In this document: in pieces, positions 1 through 12,460 of the stretch
Layout: every line of letters starts with the position of its first letter
Position numbering within the stretch: the stretch's first letter is position 1
NCBI RefSeq assembly: GCF_905171775.1
Contig: NC_053494.1
Location: 195,765,044-195,829,043 of the forward strand
Length of the DNA stretch: 64,000 bases
Direction of reading: 5' to 3'
Source of the DNA: Rana temporaria
Taxonomy: Eukaryota > Chordata > Amphibia > Anura > Ranidae
Notes under the pieces: generated by a model
What the model saw: the letters and a program-made list of their open reading frames with translations, nothing else
Databases searched by the model: none
Told to the model about the DNA's origin: nothing
Program-made: the position numbers and the translations under genes

Positions 1-9
1 TTTTAACAG

Positions 10-199
10 ATGTGGGCTCTGTGGAAGGTCTGGCATATCACCGAGCATGGGATACTCTTTACTGGACAAGCTCCACAACCTCATCCATCACCCGCCACAC
101 GGTAGATCAGAGTCGGAGAGGGGCCTTCAACAGGGAGGCTGTTATCAGCATGTCAGAAGATGACCACCCCCACGTCCTCACCCTCGATGAATGCCAGAA
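10..199 (+). CDS. LRP1B: LRP1B exon (YWTD propeller segment)
   Basis: This is an internal coding exon of the LDL-receptor-related protein 1B gene, a very large type I membrane endocytic receptor. The translation GSVEGLAYHRAWDTLYWTSS, followed by an ITRHTVDQ segment and a SEDDHPHV segment and ending DECQ, matches what I remember of LRP1/LRP1B beta-propeller sequence. LYWTSS is a YWTD-type blade motif. The exon appears to follow an acceptor at 8-9 (TTTTAACAG) and ends before GTATGC at 200. It ends after two bases of a codon (AA), which becomes Asn with the T that opens the exon at 3952, giving CQNLMFWTNW across the junction. The preceding exon lies outside the window, so the 5' boundary is less certain than the 3' one. 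The choice of LRP1B over LRP1 rests mainly on the downstream exons. Confidence 0.9.
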
Positions 200-3100
200 G
201 TATGCAAATTCATTCAAATTCTTTCTAATTTATGTCTTCAAACTTTAAAAAAAAAAATTAAGTTTCTTGTGAACAGATGTTCCAGATGCATGAACGGTTT
301 ATGATATATTTTGTGTTTAACCTTTTTTACAGGATAACATATTTCTAGCAATTGGCCAATTAACATCTGCCAGATTTCTTGTGACACCTATAATTTATTT
401 TTTTCCTTGCATGTTCTTCACTTTATTGCCAGATTATGTCTTTCTTGTACTATAAGAAAGAATAGTATTTGTTACTACAAAGCGCAAAATAATTTCTGCA
501 TTTTCCCAATAATTTACAGGCACCAAATGTCTAAAGAAACAGTACATTACTTAAGGGTTAATCTACCTATAAGTGATATTTATTATATAGATGTGAATAT
601 GATAGAACGAGTCACCCATTGCTTAATTTATCTCCTGATGACTTCAGTGGCTATCTGCCATAGAACTGACAGGTGTTTAAAACAACTTTTGCTGTTCACC
701 TTTCTCCATTTGTAAAATGTTAAATCAATTAAACATCTAGCATTAAAAGTGGATCCTTTGTAAGGAGCATATGAAGGCCTGGAACATAGAACCCTATTCC
801 CACGATTTTGAGTATTTTCAAGTGATTTTGGAACTTTTTTGATGTTCTTACACGTTTCATCCATTTTAAGTCTTGAGCAATTTTGTTTTAGCTAATAAAA
901 ATCAAGGTTCCTAGAAGGAAAATAGGCAAGAAATTGCATGTAAAAACATGTTATGCTCATTTTCAGACACTCCCATTGATGTCTATAGGAGACAAAAATG
1001 TGCCATTTTGGCCCAAATCACTCAGATGTAAATGGACACCATTGTATTAATGGGAATCTTGATGTTGAGTGTTTTAGTGCTTATAAAAATGTGTTTCAAA
1101 ATACTCAAGTGTGAATGAGTTTTTAGAAAAATGTAGTTGGACAACAACATCTGCAGAAAATCAAATATAATTATGTGGCCCCGTCTTTCAAAGGGTACTC
1201 CACTTTTTAAACAAAACCAATATCCTTAAATCGATAAGATAATTCACTTAATGCCTTGATGGGTAAATGTAAGTCTGGAGGAGTGAACTAACCTAGGCAG
1301 ACCATCCTATGTAATACCCATAAGTGAAGCTTAACCTTTATAATTGAAATAACTGGAATCCAAAGAATATGGCTGGGTCGGGGACAGTCAGGCTGATGAG
1401 GAAAGGCCTAGATAATTCTGAATGTTCTTCAGCCAGAAAATGAGGCATCTTCCAGTGCATTCTGTGGGAAGCGCCCAGTGTGTAGTTCAATAAGAGTCAG
1501 ATATTTCAATACTGGTGAGGAGTCTGTACAACTATGCCAGCTTGAGGACAAGGCTTGGGTTTAGCTTTAAAGTCTATGTTGTAATCTATAGTAATCAATA
1601 TGTCTGATAGTGAATTACTTAGTATCAGCGGCTAGAGAGATCAGTGAGGACTAGTTTTGAAGTTCTTTTACCATTTGTTAAGACTTAGGTGAACTTTCAT
1701 GACTTCAGTAGGCAAGCAAAAACAGCTACAAGCTAAATTTAGAAATGTTGACATTTCAACATTCTATACATACACAACAGAACAAAAGCTTCACAGCAGA
1801 TGTGTTCAAACTGCTACTGTAGCTTCTGACTTGAATTCCATGCTGTCTGTGAGTGCCATAATACCAAGGCTAGCCTTGAACATGATACGGTGGTCAGACG
1901 ACCTGGCTACTTAGAGGATTCTTCTTACAAAACACTGTCGATAAACATGCCTCATTGGTTGTTTTGCCACACCAACTGATTATGGAGGGAAAAAAAATCA
2001 ATTACCCAAAATAGATTCTCATGGAAGATAACTATTATTTCCCTGAAAACACTCATACACTTATGCAAAAGGATTGTGAATGGCTATGAAAGTAACTTTT
2101 TAGAAGAGTGGCTCTTCAAACCTCTGTGTCTTGTCTTGCCAGCCTAGAGATACATTGTTAAAATGAATCTTAAAATCCTGTTAACAACAAGACTTTTAAA
2201 CGCTCTATCAAGTCTGGATAATTAATATATACTATATTGCTGTACACTTGTACTATACAATTATATTTGAAACTGTGAAGAAACCATAGGCATCTTTTAG
2301 TTTTCCCTATTGCTGTGATTGGTTGCCTTGATTTAAAGAATGTCTAGTCGGAAGGTATTCTTTAGCTTTTCTGAAGAAAGAATCTAAGCCACAATTTTGC
2401 TTAGACATGTGCTCTTTAATGTAAATCAGAAATAGGTTTATTGTGCATTTATCAGTGTAAATCTAAACATTATGACCCTACGTCTAACAAGATAGTATAG
2501 TAAAGCACTGAAACAGTTAATTTCACGTTAATTGATTTCTATCAAATTTTTATTTATTTTTTGTGTGAAATGTAATATATTTAATGACCCTAGAATAAAA
2601 GATCCAACAGAACATAGACATCTCAGGAATATCCCCAATGAATCCAAACCCATCAACTCCTTAAAGGGTTTTTCAATAACCACCTCAGCGTTTTGCGTTA
2701 TTAGTTTTAAAGCCTAATGACCCATTGCCACATTATTCACATTGAGAAGAGCCATGTGTTTTTCTAAATGTAATCATGTCAGCCCGCTCATCCAAAGCTA
2801 CATTTCATTTAGTGTAATGTTGTTTATGACATTAAAACAAATGCTAAGTTCAAGGACCATTCATTATTTTTTGTATAGTGTACTTGATACCCTTGAGGAC
2901 AAGTCTTAGACCACTATTCACATCTTCTCTGAGACATAGTGATAAATGGTGTCATGGACTATATATTTAAGTGAAACACTACACACATGAAGAGGAAGCC
3001 ATGTGCTAAATTAATGTTTGATCAGTTCACTTGAATACATTTCGATTTGTACTGTAGTGTTGTTTCTTACAAGGGGCAATTCATTTTCATCTCCAAAACT

Positions 3101-3264
3101 GAAATATCTATTGCAACTATAAGATTTTCCTCCACCATTTAAATGCTGAATATTAATCTGGTTGTATTGCTTTCCACTGATTCATGCAAGAGCCAGCACT
3201 AAAGCTGACTTTGGCAAGTGTCCGTGAAACTATATAGTACAGATACAGTAGGGCATCTAGCTCC

Positions 3265-3321
<57 letters not shown>

Positions 3322-3951
3322 TAACCTGACTAAGCGTATGTATAGGCTATATTTTTTATAATTCAATTTTGGGTAGAGTGGTAAAGACTAGAAACCATAG
3401 TGCCCACTGGGTAAATTCACCATCCATATTGGTCCTGGTAAGTAGTGGAAAACCCCAGAGTGTAGTGGAAAACCCCAAATGTTTGTATTATTGTATTCCC
3501 AAGGTAGGTAAATAAAGACAATGACCACAACCTTCAAAATCTTGCTGTCTCAACATACAGATTTCTAATTTTAATTTATCAGATGGGACAAAACAGAATC
3601 AACCTTTAGTCCAATCTGCTCATCATAGAGATTAGGCTTGATTCATTGGGGTTAATTTACCTAAGGGGTAGAGGCTGCTTGCTTAGCAAGGTGTATGTTA
3701 GTATATAAGGTAAACCTGTGTTTCCTTACCCAATTGTGAGCGAAATCCAAATTAGGATTTTTATTAGAACATGTTTGGTTTGTTGAAGTGAACACAGCTT
3801 CACCTTATTTGCTAAGCTTAGTGAATATTAATTTTGCTAATTGAACAATCTATATTCCTATAATAAACCAGACTCTCTGTGTATACTTTGCCTGTGATCA
3901 CATTACAGTGTGCATTAAATATAAGCCTCTTTACTCTCTATACCTCCACAG
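200..3951 (+). other. LRP1B intron, mostly unique sequence
   Basis: The intron starts GTATGC and ends CTCCACAG. Apart from a TA microsatellite near 3.27-3.31 kb, I see no gene or recognisable repeat in about 3.7 kb of AT-rich DNA. Around 3640-3700 there is a weak resemblance to the end of the TTTACTAAAGG repeat family seen elsewhere (GGGTTAATTTACCTAAGG), too short to call. Confidence 0.75.
3268..3312. repeat. (TA)n microsatellite
   Basis: An uninterrupted run of about 22 TA dinucleotides is followed by a short poly-T stretch. Confidence 0.95.
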
Positions 3952-4156
3952 TTTAATGTTCTGGACAAACTGGAATGAGCAGCACCCCAGCATCATGAGG
4001 TCCACCTTATCTGGGAAGAATGCCCAGGTGATTGTCAGTACCGACATTGTCACTCCAAATGGCCTGACCATTGACCACTCTGCAGAAAAATTGTACTATT
4101 CTGATGGCAGCCTGGGGAAGATAGAGAGGTGTGAATATGACGGATCCCACAGATAT
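3952..4156 (+). CDS. LRP1B: LRP1B exon (YWTD propeller segment)
   Basis: This coding exon continues the propeller of the preceding exon. Its translation starts LMFWTNWNEQHPSIMRSTLS, contains KNAQVIVSTDIVTPNGLTID and AEKLYYSDGSLGKIERCEYD, and ends HRY. FWTNW and YYSD are two blade motifs, and TPNGLTID is the conserved linker between blades. KNAQVIVSTDI and SDGSLGKIE fit LRP1B as I remember it better than LRP1. The acceptor is CTCCACAG at 3944-3951 and the donor is GTAAGT at 4157. Its 205 nt are one base completing the split Asn codon plus 68 full codons, so it ends in phase 0. The next exon resumes with VIVRSGPG, giving HRYVIVRSGPG. The reading frame continues open past the donor to 4306, but that is intron. 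Confidence 0.95.
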
Positions 4157-5340
4157 GTAAGTAAAATAACTTTATACAAAGTGAAAAGACAAAAGCATAG
4201 AATTTTCAGTAATACGCTAAAGAAAATGGAAAGATGCACTTATAGGTTGTTTCCTTTTTTAAAGGGGCTTTCATTTTTTTTGTGTGTGTTTTACAGTAGA
4301 AGTTAAAATGTATTAAAAATAAAACCTCAACAAGCGTACAAGGAGCAAATCCTTCTTTAAAGTAGATTTGTGTTTGATCCAGACATGTTGTGGCCCACTA
4401 ATCCTCCCTGATTCATTTTGTCTGCTGTCTGGTGTTGATGGTACACCCTGTTTGTTGTCTTTCACAATAAAAAGGCTGATGGAAAAAAAAACTTAAATAT
4501 GTTTCCCAAAGCCTTCAATTACATTTCAGCCTGGTTTGTAAGTTTGAATGCAATTGGTTATAAGGGAAGTTTAGTGGGAGGAAATAAAACAGCAGGGGCT
4601 TCAGGATGAACATGTCTACTGCCTTCCTATTGACCTTTGTGGAGATGTGTTCACTTATAGCAGTCCACACATCAAAAACTTGTCTGTCGTTGTCACATAT
4701 CACTGTTCTCTCCATTTATCTGCACCAAATAGAAGGTGGTGAGGGCTTAGTTCTTGACTGTAGACAAAAAGTAAACATCAACATATCAGCATTAATTCCA
4801 TTTATTCTTCTTAGATTGCATGTTTCAAAAAAAGATGAGCGCATTTGAAAAAGCTTTTGTTGAAGTTACCTCTACGTTCACATGCTTGTGGAATGAAAAG
4901 GGTTTACTCTAGAACTATAGTGAGGATATTGAAACAAACAGGCAGCAGCACACCAATGACACTATTCTTAGTAAGTCATTATTGAGCCAGAGCAAGCACA
5001 CTGAAAGTCCCTACCTACAGACAGACCCTTAGTGAGCGATCCCGACAACTAAGCCTATAAGGGTGAAACACATCATAGGGGGGCTCTCAGTGTGGTTATT
5101 CTGGCTCAATAAATACATGCTACGAGTGCCTGTTTTATTTTAATACAGAAATACAGAGAGCTGATGAGCTCCCTTTGGCTGGCACCTGATTCGCTTACAG
5201 CTGAGACCGAGGAGTATTTACAGGGTTTGAAACAGTGCCTCATCTTTGCATGTACTCTCTAGTGAAGATATGGTATAGTTGAAGTCATAAATACAAAGCT
5301 TGTGCCCAAACTGTCATAACTGTGCTAGTACTATAGGTAT

Positions 5341-5700
5341 GCTATATGGCCAAATATATACAGACACAACTTTAAATTAGTATGTTCAAGTGAATAAAGC
5401 CAGGTCTATAAAGACTTGGTTTAATGCATTTGGTGTTGAGGACCTCATGTGGCCTGTTCAGAGCCCTGACCTCAACCCTACTAAAAACTTTTGAGATGAA
5501 ATGAAATGCTGATTGTGACCCAGTCCTTTTCGACCAGCACAAGTACCTGACCTAGTAAATGCTATTTAGGATGAATAGGCACAAATTCCCACAGACTTGC
5601 AGAAAGCCTTTTCAGAAGAATGGAGGTTGTTAATCAAAGCACATCGTTTTGGAATAGGATGTCCGCAAAGTTCATATACATGTGATGGTCAGGTGCACTC
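5341..5700 (+). pseudogene. Tc1-like transposase relic, C-terminal end
   Basis: The conceptual translation reads SPDLNPTKNF, then a stop, then fragments such as PAQVPDLVNAI and AQIPTDLQKAFSEEWRLLI. This resembles the C-terminal catalytic segment of Tc1/mariner DDE transposases (SPDLNPIENLWDELK, then a helix rich in L, P and E). Near 5345-5367 a TATGGCCAAATATATACAGA stretch resembles a Tc1-type end. Stops interrupt the frame, so it is a dead internally deleted copy. Confidence 0.6.
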
Positions 5701-6545
5701 AAAACTAAAATATCATCAGCAATGGTCTTTATTTACCAGTTTTAAACAATGTTATTGATCTTTGTAATTCTTGTTCAGAACACGCCAGAAGAACTCAATT
5801 TTATTTTTCCTTTTCCCTACACAACATATTTGAGATTCCTCAGGCCAATCTATTATTGAATCTCATTTCATATCCAGCCTTCCTATTCCTATATTATTGT
5901 ATAAGCATGACTCTGGGCTAGATTACAAGTGCTAACGGCAATTTTTTTTTTTTTATAACTCACTTCTTTGTCCTTACCTTGAGCTGTAGTCATGCCAAAG
6001 TCAAAGCATCTGATGTCAAAATGGTTTATTTCTACCAATCCCGACAATGATGAACATAGCTTAGTTATGGATCAAGAGAAAACTAAGTTGAAACACTTGT
6101 AGTTCTAGTGTATATTAATATTGTATTATTTTAAGGTCGATGTAAACTCTAGCTGAATGACATTTCTTTTGATAAAGCACTGTGATTTTTTTTTTCACAA
6201 ATTTTTCATCTTGTTCTGCATCTCTGGTCCGCTGATCTGTTGCAGCCTTTGTGCAGCCAATTCTTGTCAATATGCACTCCAGCGTTTGCTGCATACCATT
6301 TCTCAGGGTGGATTTCTTGATTGTGAAAACAGTAGAACAGTTCTGGTCAATGGGGTTTATTTACTAAAGCTGTAGAATGCAAAATCAGGCTCACTTCTGC
6401 ATAGAAACCAATCAGATTCCAGGTTTTATTGTCAAAGCTTAATTGAAAAAGCTGAAGTTGGAAGCTGATTGGCTACCACGCACAGCTTCACCAGACTCAG
6501 AGTGCGCCAGTTTTAGCACATCTACCCCAATGTGTGTTGATTGTC

Positions 6546-6718
6546 TGTCTAGACCAGGGATCCTCAAACTACGGCCCTCGCGCTGTTGTGGAACTACAAA
6601 TCCCATGAGGCATTGCAAAACACTGACATTCACAGACATGACTATGCATGATGGGAATTGTAGTTCCTGAACACCTGGAGGGCTGTAGTTTGAAGACCCC
6701 TGGTCTAGACAACCCATA
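6546..6718. mobile_element. Palindromic MITE, family with CTACGGCCCTC ends
   Basis: The ends are near-perfect inverted repeats: AGACCAGGGATCCTCAAACT on the left and the complement of AGTTTGAAGACCCCTGGTCT on the right. The centre carries CATGATGGGAATTGTAGTTC. A second copy lies at 37994-38145. The layout is that of a small non-autonomous DNA transposon, possibly hAT-like; no transposase is present. Confidence 0.75.
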
Positions 6719-7099
6719 GGGGTTGATTTACTAAAGGCAAATACAAAAAATGGGTAGTGGTGCTGCTAAATAGCATGAGATTTAATACAGAATTATTCCA
6801 TCAATAAGTCCTTGAAGTGTATACTCAGTATATGTGGAGGGCGAGAGATGAAGAGGTGAGACCTGTATAGATTACTTTAGCAGTCCAAAACAACCTTGGA
6901 AGCCTTTGAGGGGGAAGTTGAAAGCAGACTCCAGATATGCAAATGAGAAGAGAAACACAGGCGACTCTAGGATAGAACTGTAAACATTTCAATGAGATAC
7001 ACGTGCATTATCCATGTACATGGAGGTTAAGGAAGTAAGGCACGAGTCCATCCACACTGGTGTGGCGTTCACTGCAGAGCAGCATTCTGAACAGCTGAT

Positions 7100-7432
7100 T
7101 TTTCTGCCTGCTGGGGAGAGAATCCTATCCAGCAGGATTTCTGGGACCACAGCGATGAAACCGAGGCTTGGATCATGCCGATGGTAAGGGCTGGTAGATG
7201 AAACTCAGGGCGCGCTCCTTTGTCAAGCCCTTGTCAGCTTGACAAAGGAGCGTGCCCTGAGTTCCATCTACCAGTGTGCATGCTTATAAATGCAGTTGCA
7301 TCCCACCAGTGACGTCATCACGTCCGGCGCCACATTCCAACCCTCAGCATCGGTCTGACCCAAGCCTTGGTTTCATCGCTGTGGTCCCAGAGATCCTGCT
7401 GGCTAGGATTTCTCCCCCACAGGCACATCTAA
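7100..7432. mobile_element. Foldback element with two nested inverted repeats
   Basis: The outer arms at about 7105-7185 and 7345-7430 are imperfect inverted repeats sharing GGGACCACAGCGATGAAACC and its complement. The inner arms at about 7190-7226 and 7232-7274 (CTTTGTCAAGC / GCTTGACAAAG) are closely complementary. No coding capacity is visible, so this is most likely a foldback MITE. Confidence 0.65.
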
Positions 7433-7582
7433 AAATGTTAATTGTGCCTATACAGAATCCTAAAAAATCTTCCTTTATGTTGAACTACTCCTTAAAAAAA
7501 AAAGAGTGGTGCACTTCCTGGGCCTAGGCACCTGTGTTCTGTAGCCTCATGGCTGTACACAAGGCATTCCTGTCTCTGATGT

Positions 7583-7742
7583 TCAGGGACTGATCTACCA
7601 AAGGCAAATAGGCTGTTCACTTTGCAAGGGAAGTCATATTCTTGTATTCTTGTATTCCCTTGCAGAATACAACTCCCCTTGCAAAATGAACAGCCTATTT
7701 GCCTTTGGTAGATCAGTAGATTTGGTAGATAAGTCCTTTGCT
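7583..7742. mobile_element. Hairpin copy of the ACTAAAGGCAAAT repeat family
   Basis: GATCTACCAAAGGCAAATAG at 7591 is repeated in inverse as CTATTTGCCTTTGGTAGATC around 7691, with CTGTTCACTTTGCAAGGG inside. Related ends occur at 6717-6745, 33385-33470, 61640-62130 and 62345-62400. Confidence 0.7.
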
Positions 7743-8299
7743 TCACCTTATTCACTAAGCGCTGGTGAAAAATTACCCAAATTGGTAAACGCTTTACTTT
7801 TAATCTGTAATGTGTCATTTGTAATAAATAATATCATTTTCTTATAGGCAGTAAATGTATTATTTTTAATATATCTTGAAAAGTGAATTTAAGGAGGTAG
7901 AGGTTAATAGCAATAATATAATAAATGAAAACGAAAAAAAAAAAAAAAACATAATTATTATGATTCAAAGGCTCCAGTTGTAAAGTTTTTATACAACCTG
8001 CTTTTGTGGCTTTTAATTGCAGAACTCACTTTAAAATATAATAATAATATTAATAATAATACCCCGTTAAAGAAGCTTTTCCAGCAATACCTTCAATCCA
8101 GAGCTGTCCACCACAGTACTTTTCCACCACAAGATGTCCTCAGTCTTCTGAGTTGAATAATGTAGTTTCTTGATGCCGTGGTGATTTTAATGATTTTTAA
8201 GATAAAATAAAATACATTTTGTAAAACTATTTTGTATGTGCTGATGAACTCTAGTTTGGATCTTATTTGAGAAAGAGGGAAACTGACCATTCACTCCTA

Positions 8300-8640
8300 C
8301 AGATCAGAGTGAATCCCATGGGGCAATGGGTCAGCTGACATCACAGAGCAGGTCCAGGCTCGGGAAAGATCGCAACCATATGATCGGAATCTGCCCACAT
8401 GTCTGACCTGGAACCTGACTCAGTGAGCCAATGGAGGCTGAGCTAGCTGCTCCAGCCCCCTGAACAGCTGAGCACTCCAAAGAGTGTGTGTGTGTGTGTG
8501 GGGGGGGGGGGGGCAGAGCAGAAAGCTGGTGCCTGAAAGTCATCAGTTCTCTGCTCATGGAGCTCTGGGAACCGAGCGATTGGCGGTGGTTGATTGCCTG
8601 GTTCTCAGTGTTAGAGCCAGCGGGGGACAGATGCAGCATC
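8300..8640. repeat. Interspersed repeat shared with 17.64-17.92 kb
   Basis: The stretch with CAGCTGACATCACAGAGCAG, followed by a GCTCGGG and a GATCGCAA block, matches the complement of 17700-17830. It ends in a TG tract and a poly-G run at about 8488-8513. No coding sequence is seen, and the transposon class is unknown. Confidence 0.5.
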
Positions 8641-9063
8641 AGACTTATTTACATAGAGTTTAGTGTTAAAGAGTAAATCCATTTTTGTAAAAACATTCCA
8701 CACTGGGTGATCTATGAACATTGCAAGGATTTGAACAAACTTTGTTGCGGATTTTGTTATTCTGAAAAAAGAAAAAAAATTGAATTTTTTTGTGTCTGTG
8801 TGCATGTGCAAAGTGAATGTGAATGGAGTGACGTTGTAATTAATAATCAGCTGCTGCACCTGCATGGTTCTAATGAGGAAAGCGGCAGGGTCTGCATCCC
8901 TTTAGACATGATTATCCGTTTAGGCATCTTACCAAAAATTGCATTTTTGTTGCAGGGGATGCCCAAAATCTGACTTGTATCTTAGCACAGACTTCTGGGA
9001 AAATTTGTGAGCCAAACACACAAGCAGGAAATTAAATTTCTGGGGATTGCTCTGTACACATAG

Positions 9064-9786
9064 TGCTAGATTCAGAGACAGTTACGCCGGCGTATCAGGA
9101 GATACGCCATCGTAACTCTGAATCTACGCCGTCGTAAACCAGATACGCTTAAATTAGGCTAAGATACGAGCGGCGTAAGTCTCCTACGCCGTCGTATCTT
9201 AGGGTGCATATTTACGCTGGCCGCTAGGTGGCGCTTCCGTCGATTTCAGCGTAGAATATGCAAAAAAGCTGGATACGCCGATTCAGAAATGTACGTGCGC
9301 CCCGGCGTTTTTTTTTACGTCGTTTGCGTAAGGCTTTTTCCGGCGTAACGTTACTCCTGCTACATGAGGCATAGCCAATGTTAAGTATGGACGTCGTTTC
9401 CGCATCGAATTTTAGAAAATTTTACGTCATTTGCGTAAGTCGTTCGTGAATAGGGCTTTGCGTAAATTACGTTCACTTTGAAAGCATTGACTATTTGCGA
9501 CATGATTAGGAGCATGCGCACTGGGATACGTTCACGGCCAGCGCATGCGCCGTTCGTAAGAAACGTCATTTACGTGGGGTCATGTTTTATTTGCATAAAA
9601 CACGCCCATCTCTTGACAATTTGAATTTGGCGCGCTTACGCCGGCAGATTTACGATACGCCGCCGCAACTTACGGAGCAAGTGCTTTGTGAATACTGCAC
9701 TTGCCTCTCTAAATTGTGGCGGCGTAGCGTAAATAACATACGCTACGCCCGCACAAATTTACGTTGCCGTACCTGAATCTAGCCCT
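9064..9786. mobile_element. 720-bp palindrome-ended MITE (ACGCCGGCGTATC family)
   Basis: The ends are inverted (GCTAGATTCAG / CTGAATCTAG), each followed by short palindromes built from TACGCC and GGCGTA. The interior contains TTTACGCTGGCCGCTAGGTG and GAGCATGCGCACTGGGATAC, also present in the copy at 41553-42290. No transposase frame is present. Fragments occur at 13857-14035 and 29890-30152. Confidence 0.8.
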
Positions 9787-10904
9787 ATCTGTGTACAGAA
9801 TGATTCCAGGTAGCCATATTGCATTGCATTTTGCAGAAAAGGAAAGGACATATTTAATAACATTCAATTTACAGTATGACTTTTGTAGCAATTGTGTGTA
9901 ATATATATATTTTTATTTTTACCCACAAAAATGGAGGTACCCTTTAAATGATTGCAGTCATTTGCAGCGTGTTATGAGTTAAATATACATTTGCACTGTA
10001 CATTATCAGGATGCAGATTTTTATGTATTTGCGTTGACGGTTTCTGGTTTACTCCCCTATAGCCCTGACTAGATCATGGGTCATTCTGAAGCTCATTCAG
10101 ACCTGGTGATAGTAGCAATATCTGGTAGCCTTGGGTAAGTTTTACTTATTAGGATTGCAAGGTTGGCTCAGTGCTCAAGGTTTATTACACATGTTCTCTG
10201 TACACTGTGACAGTTTCTTGACCCTCCTCAATTGTATACCTACAGCACGGAGTAAACTGCCATCATTCTGAGCTATTGTTCTGTATGTTCCCATAGGCCG
10301 TTCTTGTAACAAATTGCTTCTTGTATTAATGAATGTTTTATCTCCAAGCTTCAGTAATGTTTTGGTCATTATGAGCTTAGAGCTTTGGAGAAAGGATTAC
10401 ATTGAGTTACTGAAATTTATATAATGATAATATAACTCGTTACTTATTCAGTATTTTCCAGACTTTGCCATCAGATTGAGCTTGTATGTCTTCAGTCAGT
10501 TGCATTAATTGCAAATTGTAGGAAAGACAGGAATGGATTAGTTCACATAATCTATCTTCAGATGCCACTTTGTGGTGTCATCCTTTGGGCTTGTGTTTAT
10601 AGATTCAGAGGTGTTTTCCGTTCCCATACATGTCCAGCTTGAAGCAGTTCAATGTGGGTCAGAATGAGGTAAACTACAGGTCAAATACATCTGGTACTAA
10701 AACTCAGAATTATTTCAGAAGCATCTCAAACTGATGTCGAACAAATCCCGTGACACAAGCCAAAAGCCCATCAAGCAGTGGCGACCCTGCGTTGTGGGCA
10801 CACAGGCGCGGCCCCTCTAACACCGCCGCTGCCCTCCCTATCCATGCGCCTGGCCCCTTTCAGGATGCTGGGTGCATTAATTCCTATGGCGGTGATGGGG
10901 GGGG

Positions 10905-11640
10905 GGGGGGGGTTTGATGCAAATGATTAGAGCCAGATGCTCTAATAGGCTTCAAAAAAGGGTGAGCTCGGGGGCCCTGTTTACCGATTGGCCAAAATGT
11001 CAGAGTTGAGCCAGGAAGGAACCTGCTGGAGCCAGATTGGAAGCTTGCCACCCTGGAGCTGCTGCCCGGACACCACACCCGCTAGCCTGGAGCCACTGCT
11101 CGCACCCCACACCTGCTAGCCTGGAGCCGTTGCCCGGACCCTGAACCCGCTAACCTGGAGCCACTGCCCGCTCCCCACACCCGCTAGCCTGGACCTGCTG
11201 CCTGGACCCCATACCCGCTAGCCTGGAGCTGCTGCCCAGACACCAGACCCGCTAGCCTGGAACCGCTGATGCTTCGCTGGATGACACCCCCCTATCTATC
11301 TGGATCTATCTATCCAGGTAAGTGCCTGACCAACCGGCAGATGTGTGCGGGGGGTGGTGGTTGTGCTGTGCTGTCCGGGGTGGGGGGTTGTTTTTGAAGC
11401 ACACGATAAGAGCCAGAGGCTCTAATAGGCTTCAAAAAAGGGTGGGCTCTGGGTGCAGAACACTGCGTCCTGATTCCACCCAGTTGTGTAGTTAAGGAAT
11501 TTTTTCTATTTTCACACTAAATCTTCCCCCCGTCAAACAGGAAGCAGGTGTGAGACCTGTTTCCCAATTGGCCAAAACGTCAGGCGATCCTATTGGACAC
11601 CTGACGTGGAGCCAGGGAGAAATGTCTGGTTTTGACAGGA
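10905..11640. repeat. Diverged direct duplication around a minisatellite
   Basis: AGGCTTCAAAAAAGGGTG with its flanking AGAGCCAGA.GCTCTAAT sequence occurs at about 10928-10963 and again at about 11409-11443. Each is followed by a CCTGTTT...GATTGGCCAAAA or CAATTGGCCAAAA segment and a GAGCCAGG segment. A poly-G run at 10897-10912 precedes the first copy. Confidence 0.6.
11047..11272. repeat. 34-bp minisatellite
   Basis: GCTAGCCTGG, or GCTAACCTGG once, recurs at 11081, 11115, 11149, 11183, 11217 and 11251, a period of exactly 34 bp. The units are GC-rich, with the rough consensus GCTAGCCTGGAGCC followed by a TGCC.GGACCCCACACCC block. Confidence 0.9.
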
Positions 11641-12035
11641 ACCTTTTCCTTCTTCGGGTCAGATCCAATCGATCCAAGCAAGAAGCCCCTCCTCCTTCCC
11701 CCTCAGCCTTCTGGGACACTTCACAGGTCTCAAAAAGCTGCAGGACCATTCACAATGCACAGGAATCTGCAATCAGTCACAGCCGGCTTCCCAAAGTAAA
11801 CATTCTGGCGCCTAGACCCAAATACGGACAAAGAGTGGGGTAAGGACAGTGCTGGGTCCCTGGACAGGTAAGAGTCCCATTATTAAAAATCAGAAGCTAC
11901 AGTATTTGTAGCTGTTGACTTTTAATGTTTTATTTTCAGGGTGAAGAACTGCTTGAAGCCCCAGGGCATAGCACCTGCTGAGATACTCTGCTGAGACTTT
12001 CTCTGCAAAACACATTGCTCCTCCAAGGGGCAGTC

Positions 12036-12460
12036 TTAGGCCTCGTACACACGATAGGTTAACCAGAGGACAACGGTCTGATGGACCGTTTTCATCGGTC
12101 CAAACCGATCGTGTGTAGTCCCCATATGTTATTTAACCTTAGGTTAAAAAAAAGCCAACTTGCTTTAAAATTAACCTATGGATTCCTAACCGATGGGAAA
12201 AAAACGATCGTTAGTAGGCACGTCCATCGGTTAAAAATCCACGCATGCTCAGAATCAAGTCGACGCATGTTTGGAAGCATTGAACCTTGTTTTTTTCAGC
12301 ACGTCGTTGTGTTTTACGTCACCATGTTCTGACACGATCGTTTTTTTAATTGATGGTGTGTAGGCACGACGGACCATCAGTCAGCTTCATAGGTTAACCG
12401 ATGAAAACGGTCCTTCAGACCGTTGTCCTCTGGTTAACCTTTTGTGTGTACGAGCCCTAA
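12036..12460. mobile_element. MITE with AACCAGAGGACAACGGTC ends, copy 1
   Basis: The ends TTAGGCCTCGTACACACGAT and GTGTGTACGAGCCCTAA are inverted, followed by GGTTAACCAGAGGACAACGG and its complement on the far side. The interior contains GAATCAAGTCGACGCATG. A shorter copy lies at 28990-29342. Confidence 0.8.

Noticed and set aside
3908..4306. 132-aa continuous open frame around an LRP1B exon
   Set aside because: Only 3952-4156 is exon. Consensus splice sites at both ends and continuity with the flanking exons show the rest is intron.
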